A DNA stretch of 64,000 nucleotides, taken from positions 91,271 to 155,270 of the forward strand of contig JAFXQK010000067.1 of assembly GCA_017527205.1 (NCBI GenBank). The letters run 5' to 3'. Position numbers and translations under genes: made by a program. The stretch is from Lachnospiraceae bacterium (GTDB lineage: Bacteria > Bacillota > Clostridia > Lachnospirales > Lachnospiraceae). Shown here piece after piece: positions 26,228 to 34,988 of this stretch. The notes below the pieces were generated by a model. That model was not told the DNA's origin. It made no database searches and was given only the letters and a program-made list of their open reading frames with translations. Position 1 is the first letter of the stretch. The number at the start of each line of letters is the position of its first letter.

Positions 26228-28537
26228 TCAACCTATACTTCGTTCAATGTCGATGACGCTTTCGATTCCGTGAAGCCTTTCCATGATGTTATTCAGAGCG
26301 TCGCGACCGCTGACCTCAAAGCCGAGCTGCATGGTAACCATGCCCTGCTTATTGGTTCTCGTGTTCAGCGACATAATGCTAATGTTCTTCTCCGTAAACA
26401 CCTTGGAAATATCTGACAGAAGTCCGCTTCTGTCTCTCGCAAACAGCTTGATCTCGCAGACATAGGAACCGTCCTGCTGCTCGTCCGTGCTGTCCCAATC
26501 TGCCTCCATGAGTCGAATTCTCTCATCCTCGGGAAGGTTTAAGATGTTGACGCAGTCGGTTCGGTGAATGCTGATGCCTCTTCCCCTTGTGACAAAGCCG
26601 ACAATTTCATCGCCAGGCACGGGAGAACAACACTTGGAGAAACGAACGGACAGATCCGCAATGCCCTTTACCAGAATTCCGCCCTTGGAGCGCATGCGTA
26701 CGTGCGTACCGGTATTCTGACCACTCTCCGCAATGGCGGCAAGCACCTCTTCATTGGTCAGCTCCTTCTTGTGATCCCTGTCATAGTATTCCTGAAGTCT
26801 GCCAATGATCTGGCCTTCCTTTAATGCCCCATGGCCCACCGCCGCAAGCACACTGTCCCAGTCGCGGAAGCCATATTTGTGCATGATGGCGTCCATGTAC
26901 TCCGTGGACATCAGGCTGGCCATGTTGATGCTCTTCGTCTTACAATAATTGTTAAGTAATTCCTTACCCTTGGTGACGTTTTCTTCCTTGCCCTGGCTCT
27001 TGAACCACTGATTGATCTTATTCTTCGCCTGGGTACTCTTCACGACGTTCAGCCAATCGCGGCTGGGTCCCTTCGAGTTGCCGGAAGTGATGATCTCGAC
27101 ACGGTCACCGTTCTTGATCTGGTAATCAATAGTGACAAGCTTACCATTGACCCTCGCTCCCACCATCTTATTTCCCACGGCGGAATGAATGCAGTAGGCA
27201 AAATCAATGGGAGTCGAACCTGCGGGCAGATTCTTGACCTCACCCGTCGGCGTAAAGCAATATACCTGATCGGAAAACAAATCCAGATCATTTTTCAGAA
27301 GGTTCATAAACTCCCGGTTGTCAGACATGTCCTGCTGCCATTCCAGAATCTGACGCAGCCAGACAAGCTTTTCTTCTTCCTGGGTTTCCACCTTCTTGCC
27401 ATCTGAGGCTTCCTTGTATTTCCAGTGCGCCGCGATACCATATTCCGCCGCCTTGTGCATTTCGAAGGTACGGATTTGGATTTCAAACGGCTGACCACTC
27501 GTACCAATCAGGGTCGTGTGGAGAGACTGATACATATTTGCCTTCGGGATTGCAATGTAATCCTTAAATCTTCCCGGCACGGGCTTGTAATGGGCATGGA
27601 TCTCTCCGAGCGCCGCATAACAATCCTTCACCGTATCTACGATGATGCGAACGGCAAACAGATCATAAATCTGATCCAGGGTCTTGTTCTGGTTCTTCAT
27701 CTTCTTATAAATGCTGAAGAAGTGCTTTACGCGGCCGTCAACCTTCGCCTTGATGCCTGCCGCATCAATGATGGTGCGAACCTCGTCTACGATTCCCTGA
27801 ATGTACTGCTCCCGAACGCTTCTCTTCATGGCAATCTGATTCACCAAATCACGATAAGCCTCGGGCTCCAGATATTTTAAGGACAGATCGTCCAATTCAA
27901 TCTTAATCTTGCTGATACCCAGTCTCTGGGCAATGGGGCTATAGATCTCCAGCGTTTCCCGCGCGATGCGCTGCTGGCTTTCCGGCTTTTGATGCTGCAG
28001 GGTACGCATGTTGTGGAGACGGTCTGCAAGCTTAATCAGGATGACGCGGATGTCCTTTGCCATCGCAAGGAACATCTTTCTCAGGTTCTCCGCCTGCATT
28101 TCCAGCTTTGCCTCCGACTGATCCACGTCGGAGCTCAGCGGGATTTTTTCGAGCTTGGTCACGCCGTCTACCAAAAGGGCCACGTCAGCGCCGAACTGCT
28201 GCTCAAGGTCAGCCTGCGTCATCTGCGTGTCCTCAACGACGTCATGCAGAATGCCTGCGATAATGGTCTCCTTATCCATCTCCAGCTCTGCCAGGATGAT
28301 GGCAACGTTCAGGGGATGAATGATATAGGGCTCCCCGGACTTCCTCGTCTGTCCCTCATGCGCTTTCTTTGCCGTCTCATACGCCTTGGCAATGGCGGTT
28401 ACGTCGTCACTGGGATGGTATGTTTTGACACGCAAAATAAGCTCCTGATAGAGCTGCTCAGGAGTTTCAAATTCCTGTGGCTTCGCCAACGGACCATCAT
28501 TATATTTGATGTCGTTTTTCTCTTCCGTCATACGCAT
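26228..28537 (-). CDS. relA: Bifunctional (p)ppGpp synthetase/hydrolase Rel
   Basis: This 769-residue protein has the full RelA/SpoT architecture. The HD hydrolase domain carries ILHDVVEDT, the synthetase domain has GRVKHFFSIYKKMKNQ and DLFAVRIIVD, the TGS domain starts VYCFTPTGEVKNLPAGSTP, then a helical/zinc-finger region with FSKCCSPVPGDEIVG, and a C-terminal ACT domain (SLNTRTNKQGMVTMQLGFEV). Both catalytic halves look intact, so it should make and degrade (p)ppGpp in response to amino-acid starvation at the ribosome. Gene order apt-rel-MBL is common in Firmicutes. Confidence 0.96.
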   Translation of the reverse strand: MRMTEEKNDIKYNDGPLAKPQEFETPEQLYQELILRVKTYHPSDDVTAIAKAYETAKKAHEGQTRKSGEPYIIHPLNVAIILAELEMDKETIIAGILHDVVEDTQMTQADLEQQFGADVALLVDGVTKLEKIPLSSDVDQSEAKLEMQAENLRKMFLAMAKDIRVILIKLADRLHNMRTLQHQKPESQQRIARETLEIYSPIAQRLGISKIKIELDDLSLKYLEPEAYRDLVNQIAMKRSVREQYIQGIVDEVRTIIDAAGIKAKVDGRVKHFFSIYKKMKNQNKTLDQIYDLFAVRIIVDTVKDCYAALGEIHAHYKPVPGRFKDYIAIPKANMYQSLHTTLIGTSGQPFEIQIRTFEMHKAAEYGIAAHWKYKEASDGKKVETQEEEKLVWLRQILEWQQDMSDNREFMNLLKNDLDLFSDQVYCFTPTGEVKNLPAGSTPIDFAYCIHSAVGNKMVGARVNGKLVTIDYQIKNGDRVEIITSGNSKGPSRDWLNVVKSTQAKNKINQWFKSQGKEENVTKGKELLNNYCKTKSINMASLMSTEYMDAIMHKYGFRDWDSVLAAVGHGALKEGQIIGRLQEYYDRDHKKELTNEEVLAAIAESGQNTGTHVRMRSKGGILVKGIADLSVRFSKCCSPVPGDEIVGFVTRGRGISIHRTDCVNILNLPEDERIRLMEADWDSTDEQQDGSYVCEIKLFARDRSGLLSDISKVFTEKNISIMSLNTRTNKQGMVTMQLGFEVSGRDALNNIMERLHGIESVIDIERSIG

Positions 28538-28610
28538 TCGCCCCTAACTCTTGGTAACAGAATCTCATTTTGGCAAGACCGTTTTTCCGTCTCACCTCAT
28601 TTAGCCAGAA

Positions 28611-29135
28611 TTACTTTCCAGGATACGTAATCACTGCATCCAAACGATAATTTGCAATCTTTGCTCTTCCCTTTAAGCCGGCCAGCTCGATCAGAACCAC
28701 AACGCCTGCAACGACGCCGCCAAGACTTTCCACCAGCTTGATGATGGCTTCCGTCGTTCCGCCAGTGGCAATCAGGTCATCCACGATCAGAACCCTCTGA
28801 CCAGGTAAAATGCCATCCTTGTGCACCTCCAGCGTAGCCTGACCATATTCCAAATCATAGTCGATGCTGACGGTCTCGCAGGGAAGCTTTCCCTTCTTAC
28901 GAATGGGAACAAAGGGCTTGTGAAGCTTATAGGCGATGGGGGTACCAAAAATAAAACCTCTGGATTCCGAACCAACCACCACGTCAAAATCCAAATCCTT
29001 TACCAAATCCGCCATGGAATCAATGGCAAGCTGAAATCCATCTGCATCCTGCAGTACGGTAGTAATGTCGCGGAAAATAATGCCTTCCTTCGGAAAATTC
29101 GGTATGGATCTGATGTAGGAATCGATGTCTCTCAT
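28611..29135 (-). CDS. apt: Adenine phosphoribosyltransferase
   Basis: This 174-residue salvage enzyme turns adenine and PRPP into AMP. The N-terminal SYIRSIPNFPKEGIIFRDI is the classic Apt opening; GSESRGFIFGTPIA and the PRPP loop VLIVDDLIATGGT follow. I chose the ATG at 29135, with AAGGGGG upstream; an ATG seven codons earlier lacks support. It precedes rel by 73 bp. A minor operon link between purine salvage and ppGpp makes sense, since GTP and PRPP pools respond to ppGpp. Confidence 0.95.
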   Translation of the reverse strand: MRDIDSYIRSIPNFPKEGIIFRDITTVLQDADGFQLAIDSMADLVKDLDFDVVVGSESRGFIFGTPIAYKLHKPFVPIRKKGKLPCETVSIDYDLEYGQATLEVHKDGILPGQRVLIVDDLIATGGTTEAIIKLVESLGGVVAGVVVLIELAGLKGRAKIANYRLDAVITYPGK

Positions 29136-29252
29136 GATTTTTCCCCCTTTGTGCATTAACTTTTAATAAGAACGAGCCTCCCCCCTAAGGGAAAAGCTCT
29201 ATTTCTCATGCTTTGCTTATTTCATTGCCGGCAATTCGGACGCCGAAGTCTC

Positions 29253-29762
29253 TTAAACTGCCTTCTTACCACAACACTTCTTATACTTCTTGCCAGATCC
29301 GCAAGGGCAGGGATCGTTCGGATAAATCTTTGCGCCCTTGATGACGGTCGTGGAGGATTTCTGCTCCTTGTAGAGACGCTTTCTGGTCTCGTCGTCAAAG
29401 ATGTCCTTCCATGCCTCCAGGTTGTACAGCCAATCTGCGTCTGCGGCTACCATGTTCTTGTAAAGAAGCTCCTTGTCAAAGCCAAGGTTTACCTCGGTAT
29501 CCTCTTCCATTTCTTCGATGGGGTTCTGTGAGACAAGGCTGTCATTGATGCCATCCAGAAAACCGGTCATGGTCATAATGTCTACCTGAAAGCGCTCAGC
29601 GAGCTCCTTGACGGTGCCCTTTACCACTTCATCAGGATTCTTTAAAAGCTCTGCATAGATCGTCTGCTCACGCTTGAAATAAACGCCCCACAGTCTCTGA
29701 AGCTCGTCCTTGCCAAGCTTCTCGTTATAAGCCACGCTGCGCCATTTTTCTAAAAGTGCCAT
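29253..29762 (-). CDS. SEC-C motif protein
   Basis: The last ~20 of 169 residues form a SEC-C zinc-binding motif ([17 protein letters not shown]), as at the end of SecA. The rest is helical and acidic, starting [17 protein letters not shown], and includes [28 protein letters not shown] segments (partly quoted). The C-terminal zinc motif suggests ribosome or protein contact, but the function is unknown. It is on the same strand as apt, 117 bp upstream, and may head the unit. Confidence 0.85.
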   Translation of the reverse strand: MALLEKWRSVAYNEKLGKDELQRLWGVYFKREQTIYAELLKNPDEVVKGTVKELAERFQVDIMTMTGFLDGINDSLVSQNPIEEMEEDTEVNLGFDKELLYKNMVAADADWLYNLEAWKDIFDDETRKRLYKEQKSSTTVIKGAKIYPNDPCPCGSGKKYKKCCGKKAV

Positions 29763-29874
29763 AATTTTCTACCATCCTTACTCTATTACAGGTCATTTGC
29801 CTGCTTCATTCCTGTTAACTTATAATAGTATATAACAAAAACTCCCCTAAATCAATAAAAACTTATTGATCCCC

Positions 29875-29904
29875 TTGCAGTTCCGTGTATTTTTAGTATA
29901 CAAT
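29875..29904 (+). promoter_or_regulatory. Promoter of the NlpC/P60-like lipoprotein gene
   Basis: TTGCAG (29875-29880) and TACAAT (29899-29904) are 18 bp apart, within an AT-rich stretch. The ribosome site AAGGTG follows about 20 bp later. Confidence 0.5.
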
Positions 29905-29933
29905 AGAATATATTTTAGAGAAGGTGAATACCA

Positions 29934-30968
29934 ATGATGACAAAACATCATAAAAATACGATTCCAAACCCGCATAGTTCCTTGCCCAAAGGACTGGCGT
30001 TCCGGAAGGTGCGCGGCATTCTCGCGGGATGTGTCATGATCGCCGGATGCAGCCTTTTGGCAGGATGCGGCAAAAGCCTTCCGGCGGATGCAGACATTTT
30101 AGATGCGATCCCCATTGAGTCCTCCATGAACGCTTACGACCCGAATGGCACGGACAATCCAGAAAAGAACGCAGATTTCTCAGGAACGGCTACCGAAGCC
30201 TCCTTGGATCAAGCGTCTGAAATGCCTTCGGATGCCAACACGCAAACTCTCAAGGAGCCCGCATTGCCTAGCCTGGAAAAATTTTTGAGAACTGCCCTCT
30301 TACCCGTAGGAGAAACCGCCTATATCTGGGGCGGAGGTTGGAATGAAGAGGATACTGCTGCCGGAATAGAGGCTCGCAGCATCGGCGTCAGCCCGAACTG
30401 GAAAGCGTTTGCGGACGGCATAACCTCCGATTATGACACGAAAAAGACCCGCTATCAGATTCATGACGGGCTGGACTGCTCCGGCTACGTCGGCTGGGTC
30501 GCCTACAATACCTTCGAAACTGAGGATGGCAAGGAAGGCTATGTATATTCTTCCACGAAGACGGCAGAGACCTATGCCTCCTTTGGCTGGGGCGATTATC
30601 TTCCCGCCAAATCCGTCAAGGATTGGAAGCCTGGGGACATTGCCAGCATGAATGGGCATGTCTGGATCAGCCTTGGCACCTGCGAGGACGGCAGCGTTCT
30701 TCTCGTTCACTCAAGCCCTCCCGGCGTTCGGCTTTGCGGAACCGCTGCCTCCAAGGGCACCTCGGAGGCCGTAAAGCTTGCCACGGAATACATGAAAACC
30801 TATTATCCTGACTGGTATTCCCGCTTTCCTGACTGTGAATCGAAGAAAACCTATCTGGAAGGAACTTCGCAGATGCGTTGGAATGAAGAAACCTTCCCCG
30901 ACTGCAAGGAACTACAGGCCATGTCACCGGCTGAGCTGCTAAAGTTCCTCTATTCTGAGAAAGACTGA
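29934..30968 (+). CDS. Lipoprotein with NlpC/P60-like cysteine peptidase domain
   Basis: This 344-residue protein has a basic leader, a hydrophobic signal and the lipobox LLAGC (Cys45). A Ser/Thr/Asp-rich linker to about residue 105 is followed by the catalytic domain: YIWGGGWN, the nucleophile Cys in GLDCSGYVGW, and the His in MNGHVWISLG. This is the NlpC/P60 order (Cys-His-polar). Such enzymes cut peptide bonds in peptidoglycan stems, so it probably remodels the wall from the outer membrane face. The insert between WGGG and the Cys is longer than in simple NlpC/P60 domains. Two adjacent ATGs exist (29934, 29937). A small membrane protein follows 50 bp later. Confidence 0.85.
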   Translation: MMTKHHKNTIPNPHSSLPKGLAFRKVRGILAGCVMIAGCSLLAGCGKSLPADADILDAIPIESSMNAYDPNGTDNPEKNADFSGTATEASLDQASEMPSDANTQTLKEPALPSLEKFLRTALLPVGETAYIWGGGWNEEDTAAGIEARSIGVSPNWKAFADGITSDYDTKKTRYQIHDGLDCSGYVGWVAYNTFETEDGKEGYVYSSTKTAETYASFGWGDYLPAKSVKDWKPGDIASMNGHVWISLGTCEDGSVLLVHSSPPGVRLCGTAASKGTSEAVKLATEYMKTYYPDWYSRFPDCESKKTYLEGTSQMRWNEETFPDCKELQAMSPAELLKFLYSEKD

Positions 30969-31018
30969 CAATATCATAGCTGACGTCAAAAATACCAAAA
31001 ACAAAGGAGACCCCGCCC

Positions 31019-31384
31019 ATGACCACCACCAATTCCGATCCTAAAGTAACCTCCTCTCCCAAGCATAACCAGGCCTCTTCCAATCCATCCAGCGGGGAGA
31101 AAAAGGAATATAAAATGACGGCGAAACGAATCGCCGCCATTCTTGGCATTATCATATTAGTTGCGCTATACGTCGTTACTCTGCTCGTTGCGATCTTTGA
31201 TCGGAGCTCCTCCGGTCAATGGTTCATGATCTGCCTGATTGCCACCGTGACCGTGCCGCTCCTCATTTGGATTTACACCTGGATGTACGGCGTGCTGACC
31301 AATAAGCATACCTTTGCTTCGTTTGATATTTTGAATTCGTCTAAAACGAATTCTGAGGACACTTCCAAGACACCTAAGAAATAA
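31019..31384 (+). CDS. Small membrane protein with two transmembrane helices
   Basis: I do not recognise this 121-residue protein. Residues 1-~32 are hydrophilic (Ser/Thr/Lys/Pro-rich), then two membrane helices (IAAILGIIILVALYVVTLLV and WFMICLIATVTVPLLIWIY) joined by a short loop, and a polar tail with TNKHTF and lysines. AAAGGAG lies nine bases before the ATG. It follows the NlpC/P60-like lipoprotein on the same strand and probably shares its transcript, so an envelope role is likely. Confidence 0.75.
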   Translation: MTTTNSDPKVTSSPKHNQASSNPSSGEKKEYKMTAKRIAAILGIIILVALYVVTLLVAIFDRSSSGQWFMICLIATVTVPLLIWIYTWMYGVLTNKHTFASFDILNSSKTNSEDTSKTPKK

Positions 31385-31428
31385 AAGCGCTTTCTAAGCC
31401 TTCTCATTTACAGGCGCTCTCAAGTATG

Positions 31429-32040
31429 TTAGGAGCGCTCTGCCAGCGAAAGCTCTGCCAGTTCTGTTTCAACCTGCTCCTTGGACCGGAACACAATTCC
31501 ATGGATTCCCAGCTTTCTTCCCGCTTCCACGTTCACGGGCAGGTCATCAATGAATACGCTCTCTTCCGGAAGCAGGGAATATCGCTCTAACAACAGACGA
31601 TAAATCGCCGGATCAGGTTTTATGACCTTTTCCTTCCAGGAAAGGATTCCGCCGTCCATCTCCTCACGGAATGCCAATCCCGCAATGCTTTCTCTCTCAA
31701 TCTTTTCCGAAAAGTTAGAGAGATAATAAACAGAATAGCCCTTTGTCTTAAGCTCCTTCACCCAGGGGATTGCATAATCCCGGATCCTTACGATGTCCGT
31801 CATGTCATCGAAGGCCTGATGGAGCTCTTTTTCTATCGCGGGATCGTTCTTAACAAATCCCGTCATGACCTCTTCGAAGCTCCAGGCACCGCGATCCAGC
31901 TCTGCCCATATGGGTGTCAGCACGCTTGCATTCGCAATGCGCTGAACCTCTTTCTCGGAAAAGCCCTTGTCTGCAAGAAACTCCGCCCAGCGAAAGTCCG
32001 TCAAGACATTTCCGATATCAAAGATCACGTTCTTTATCAT
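31429..32040 (-). CDS. HAD-superfamily sugar-phosphatase-like protein
   Basis: This 203-residue HAD subfamily IA protein shows motif I as FDIGNVLTDF, motif II YLSNF, motif III Lys in KVIKPDPAIYRLL, and motif IV VFIDD. In motif I the second Asp of the usual DxD is Gly, as in YihX-type glucose-1-phosphate phosphatases, from which I take the likely role. The true substrate is unknown. AGGAG lies before the ATG. It follows purA by 113 bp and may be the last gene of the pur transcript, possibly acting on nucleotide or sugar phosphates. Confidence 0.85.
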   Translation of the reverse strand: MIKNVIFDIGNVLTDFRWAEFLADKGFSEKEVQRIANASVLTPIWAELDRGAWSFEEVMTGFVKNDPAIEKELHQAFDDMTDIVRIRDYAIPWVKELKTKGYSVYYLSNFSEKIERESIAGLAFREEMDGGILSWKEKVIKPDPAIYRLLLERYSLLPEESVFIDDLPVNVEAGRKLGIHGIVFRSKEQVETELAELSLAERS

Positions 32041-32153
32041 GCACTCCTGCCGTCCTTTCTCTCGTCTTGAAGCTTTGCATCCCGTAAAACCTTGCTTTAT
32101 CCATCTTTCCTATTCGTAATCCATGACAACGAACAACAAATCAAAGTTTTCCC

Positions 32154-33446
32154 TTATTTCTTTAACGGGCTCTCACGATAGATGATGTCCTGTCTTCTGG
32201 GACCGTTGCTGATCATGGTAATGGGATAGCCGATCTGCTTCTCAATAAACTCAATGTAGTTGCGGCAGTTCTCAGGAAGCTCCTCATACTTTGTAATTCC
32301 GCGAATGTCACACTTCCAACCGGGAAGGGTCTTCAGTACGGGCTTCGCCTTCTCGAGAAGATGTGTTACGGGGAATTCCGTGGTCACCTGTCCATCAATG
32401 TCATAGCCTACGCACACGGGAATCTCATCGAGATATCCAAGCACGTCCAATACCGTAAATGCAACGTCCGTGGTTCCCTGCAGACGGCAGCCATACTTCG
32501 ATGCCACACAGTCAAACCAACCCATTCTGCGAGGACGGCCCGTGGTCGCACCATACTCACCGCCATCACCGCCGCGGCGACGAAGCTCATCTGCTTCCTC
32601 TCCAAAAATCTCAGAAACGAAAGCACCGGCTCCCACTGCGGAGGAGTATGCCTTACATACGGTAACTACCTGCTTGATCTCATAGGGCGGAATGCCTGCA
32701 CCAATCGCACCATACGCTGCCAGCGTGGAGGAGGACGTTACCATGGGATAAATGCCATGATCCGGATCCTTCAGCGTTCCGAGCTGCCCCTCCAGCAGAA
32801 TGGTTTTTCCATCCTTCAACGCCTGATTCAGGAAGGAGGAAACGTCGCATACGTACGGCTCGATCATCTGACGATACTCATGAAGGGTTTCCAGCAGCTC
32901 CTTAGGATCTATCTCGGGCTTATTGTAAAGATACTTCAGCGTCACGTTCTTTAACGCGCAAACATTCTTTACCTTCTCTTCCAATCCCTCTTCGTCAAAC
33001 AGTTCATTTACCTGAAAGCCGATCTTTGCGTACTTATCGGAATAAAAGGGTGCGATACCCGACTTCGTAGATCCAAAGGATCTTCCGCCAAGACGCTCCT
33101 CTTCATATTGGTCAAAAAGAATGTGATAAGGCATTACGATCTGGCAACGATCGGATACCAAAATCTTAGGCATGGGAACGTTTCTCTCAACGATGGATTG
33201 AATCTCCTTGAAAAGAACGGGAATATTGAGTGCCACGCCGTTACCGATCACGCTGGTCGTATGTCCATAAAAAACGCCGGAAGGAAGGGTGTGCAATGCA
33301 AATTTGCCATAGCAGTTTACGATGGTGTGGCCTGCATTTGCGCCGCCCTGAAAGCGCACGATTATGTCCGCCTTCTCCGCCATCATGTCCGTGATTTTTC
33401 CTTTTCCTTCGTCGCCCCAGTTTGCTCCAACTACTGCTTTAACCAT
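32154..33446 (-). CDS. purA: Adenylosuccinate synthase
   Basis: This 430-residue enzyme joins IMP and aspartate with GTP to give adenylosuccinate. Signatures: VVGANWGDEGKGKITD (phosphate loop), QGGANAGHT, GSTKSGIAPFYSDK and TTGRPRRMGWFD near the GTP site. Length is normal for bacteria. AAGGAGG precedes the ATG. It lies 99 bp after the purF-like gene and, with purB, provides both steps from IMP to AMP in this cluster. Confidence 0.97.
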   Translation of the reverse strand: MVKAVVGANWGDEGKGKITDMMAEKADIIVRFQGGANAGHTIVNCYGKFALHTLPSGVFYGHTTSVIGNGVALNIPVLFKEIQSIVERNVPMPKILVSDRCQIVMPYHILFDQYEEERLGGRSFGSTKSGIAPFYSDKYAKIGFQVNELFDEEGLEEKVKNVCALKNVTLKYLYNKPEIDPKELLETLHEYRQMIEPYVCDVSSFLNQALKDGKTILLEGQLGTLKDPDHGIYPMVTSSSTLAAYGAIGAGIPPYEIKQVVTVCKAYSSAVGAGAFVSEIFGEEADELRRRGGDGGEYGATTGRPRRMGWFDCVASKYGCRLQGTTDVAFTVLDVLGYLDEIPVCVGYDIDGQVTTEFPVTHLLEKAKPVLKTLPGWKCDIRGITKYEELPENCRNYIEFIEKQIGYPITMISNGPRRQDIIYRESPLKK

Positions 33447-33545
33447 TTAGGTCCTCCTTCTTTACTCGGCCGCGCTTTTCTTGATCCCGCAGCCGTCAAC
33501 TCATGCATCTCTATACGCTATCTGTTGCGGGCCTGATCGACCGGA

Positions 33546-34964
33546 TCACTCCCTGCCATCCCAGCAATAGGTACAAAGCTTACTCTCATCAATTCCGACG
33601 GACTTCACCATGTCATCCAATCTGTGGAAGTGAAGCGTCGTGAAATTCAGTTGCTTACCGATCCGCATTACCATGTCATTATATTCATTCGTATTGGGAT
33701 CAACATACTTTTTCAAATCAATCTTGAGTCCTTCCTGCTCCATTTCCTTCAGTACTCTTCTGGAAATCAGGTCCATCTCAGAGGTGGATCTGGAGAAGTT
33801 TAGGTACTTACAGCCAAACAGCAACGGAGGACAGGCCGGACGAATATGTACCTCCTTCGCACCGCTCTGATACAAAAACTCCGTCGTCTCGCGAAGCTGT
33901 GTTCCTCTTACGATGGAGTCATCAATGAGGAGCAGGCTCTTTCCCTGAATTAGGTCATGTACGGGAATCAGCTTCATCTTTGCGATCAGGTTTCTCTGCG
34001 TCTGCATCGTCGGCATAAAGGATCTCGGCCAGGTCGGCGTATACTTGATAAAGGGTCTGGAGAACGGAATTCCGGATTCATTCGCATAACCGATGGCATG
34101 AGCCGTTCCCGAATCAGGAACGCCTGCAACGATGTCCGGCTTAACGTGATCCCTTCCGGCGTCTCTTCTTGCCAGCGCAGCACCGCAATTATAACGCATC
34201 TGTTCTACGCTGATTCCCTCATATGATGAGGACGGATAGCCGTAATAAATCCAAAGGAAGGTACAAATCTTCATGTCCTTTCCGGGATTTACCAAAGTCT
34301 TTACGCCCTCCGGCGTTACCACCACAATCTCACCAGGTCCTAATTCCTTGCAATCCTCGTAGCCAAGGTTTAGGTAGGCAAAGCTTTCGAAGGAAACGCA
34401 ATGCGCATCTGCCTTTTTCCCAATGACGACGGGCGTTCTTCCGAGGCGATCCCTCGCTGCATAGATGCCGATGGGCGTCAGAATCATGATGCTCATGGAG
34501 CCCTCAATGACTTCCTGCGCATAGCGGATGCCTTCCACGAGATTATCCTTTTGGTTGATCAGCGCCGCAACGAGCTCCGTTGCATTGATTTCGCCGCTGC
34601 TCATCTCCATGAAATGAGAAAGGCCATTGTCAAAGATCTGCTTTGTCAGTTTTTCGGTATTATTAATCTTACCCACGGTCGTAATGGCATAGGTTCCGTG
34701 GTGTGATCTCATGAGAAGGGGCTGGGGTTCATAATCAGAAATGCATCCGATTCCCAGATTGCCTTCCATGGAATTTACGTCATGGTCAAATTTTGTTCGA
34801 AAGGGAGCGTTTTCAATGTTGTGGATTGCGCGGTCAAAGCCCTTCTTCTTGCCATAGACTACCATGCCTGCGCGGCGCGTTCCCAAGTGGGAATGATAGT
34901 CCGTTCCAAAGAACAGGTCAAAGGTACAATCCTCTTTTGCAGCAACTCCAAAAAAACCACCCAT
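33546..34964 (-). CDS. PurF-like amidophosphoribosyltransferase with degenerate glutaminase domain
   Basis: The C-terminal half of this 472-residue protein is a convincing PurF phosphoribosyltransferase: VAGVPDSGTAHAIGYA, the PRPP loop LLLIDDSIVRGTQ, RPACPPLLFGCKYL and a terminal LCTYCWDG pair, the last two fitting the PurF iron-sulfur Cys positions. The N-terminal glutaminase half is eroded. It starts MGGFFG, not MCGIFG, so the catalytic Cys is Gly. The Arg region reads IGCISDYE, HNGNLTN reads TVGKINN, and the SDTE Asp is lost. The start is firm (AAGGAGA six bases before ATG). It may use free ammonia, work with a separate glutaminase, or be a regulator; no second PurF is in this window. It sits between purB and purA. 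Confidence 0.85.
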   Translation of the reverse strand: MGGFFGVAAKEDCTFDLFFGTDYHSHLGTRRAGMVVYGKKKGFDRAIHNIENAPFRTKFDHDVNSMEGNLGIGCISDYEPQPLLMRSHHGTYAITTVGKINNTEKLTKQIFDNGLSHFMEMSSGEINATELVAALINQKDNLVEGIRYAQEVIEGSMSIMILTPIGIYAARDRLGRTPVVIGKKADAHCVSFESFAYLNLGYEDCKELGPGEIVVVTPEGVKTLVNPGKDMKICTFLWIYYGYPSSSYEGISVEQMRYNCGAALARRDAGRDHVKPDIVAGVPDSGTAHAIGYANESGIPFSRPFIKYTPTWPRSFMPTMQTQRNLIAKMKLIPVHDLIQGKSLLLIDDSIVRGTQLRETTEFLYQSGAKEVHIRPACPPLLFGCKYLNFSRSTSEMDLISRRVLKEMEQEGLKIDLKKYVDPNTNEYNDMVMRIGKQLNFTTLHFHRLDDMVKSVGIDESKLCTYCWDGRE

Positions 34965-34988
34965 AGTATGTCTCCTTGTATGAAAATT

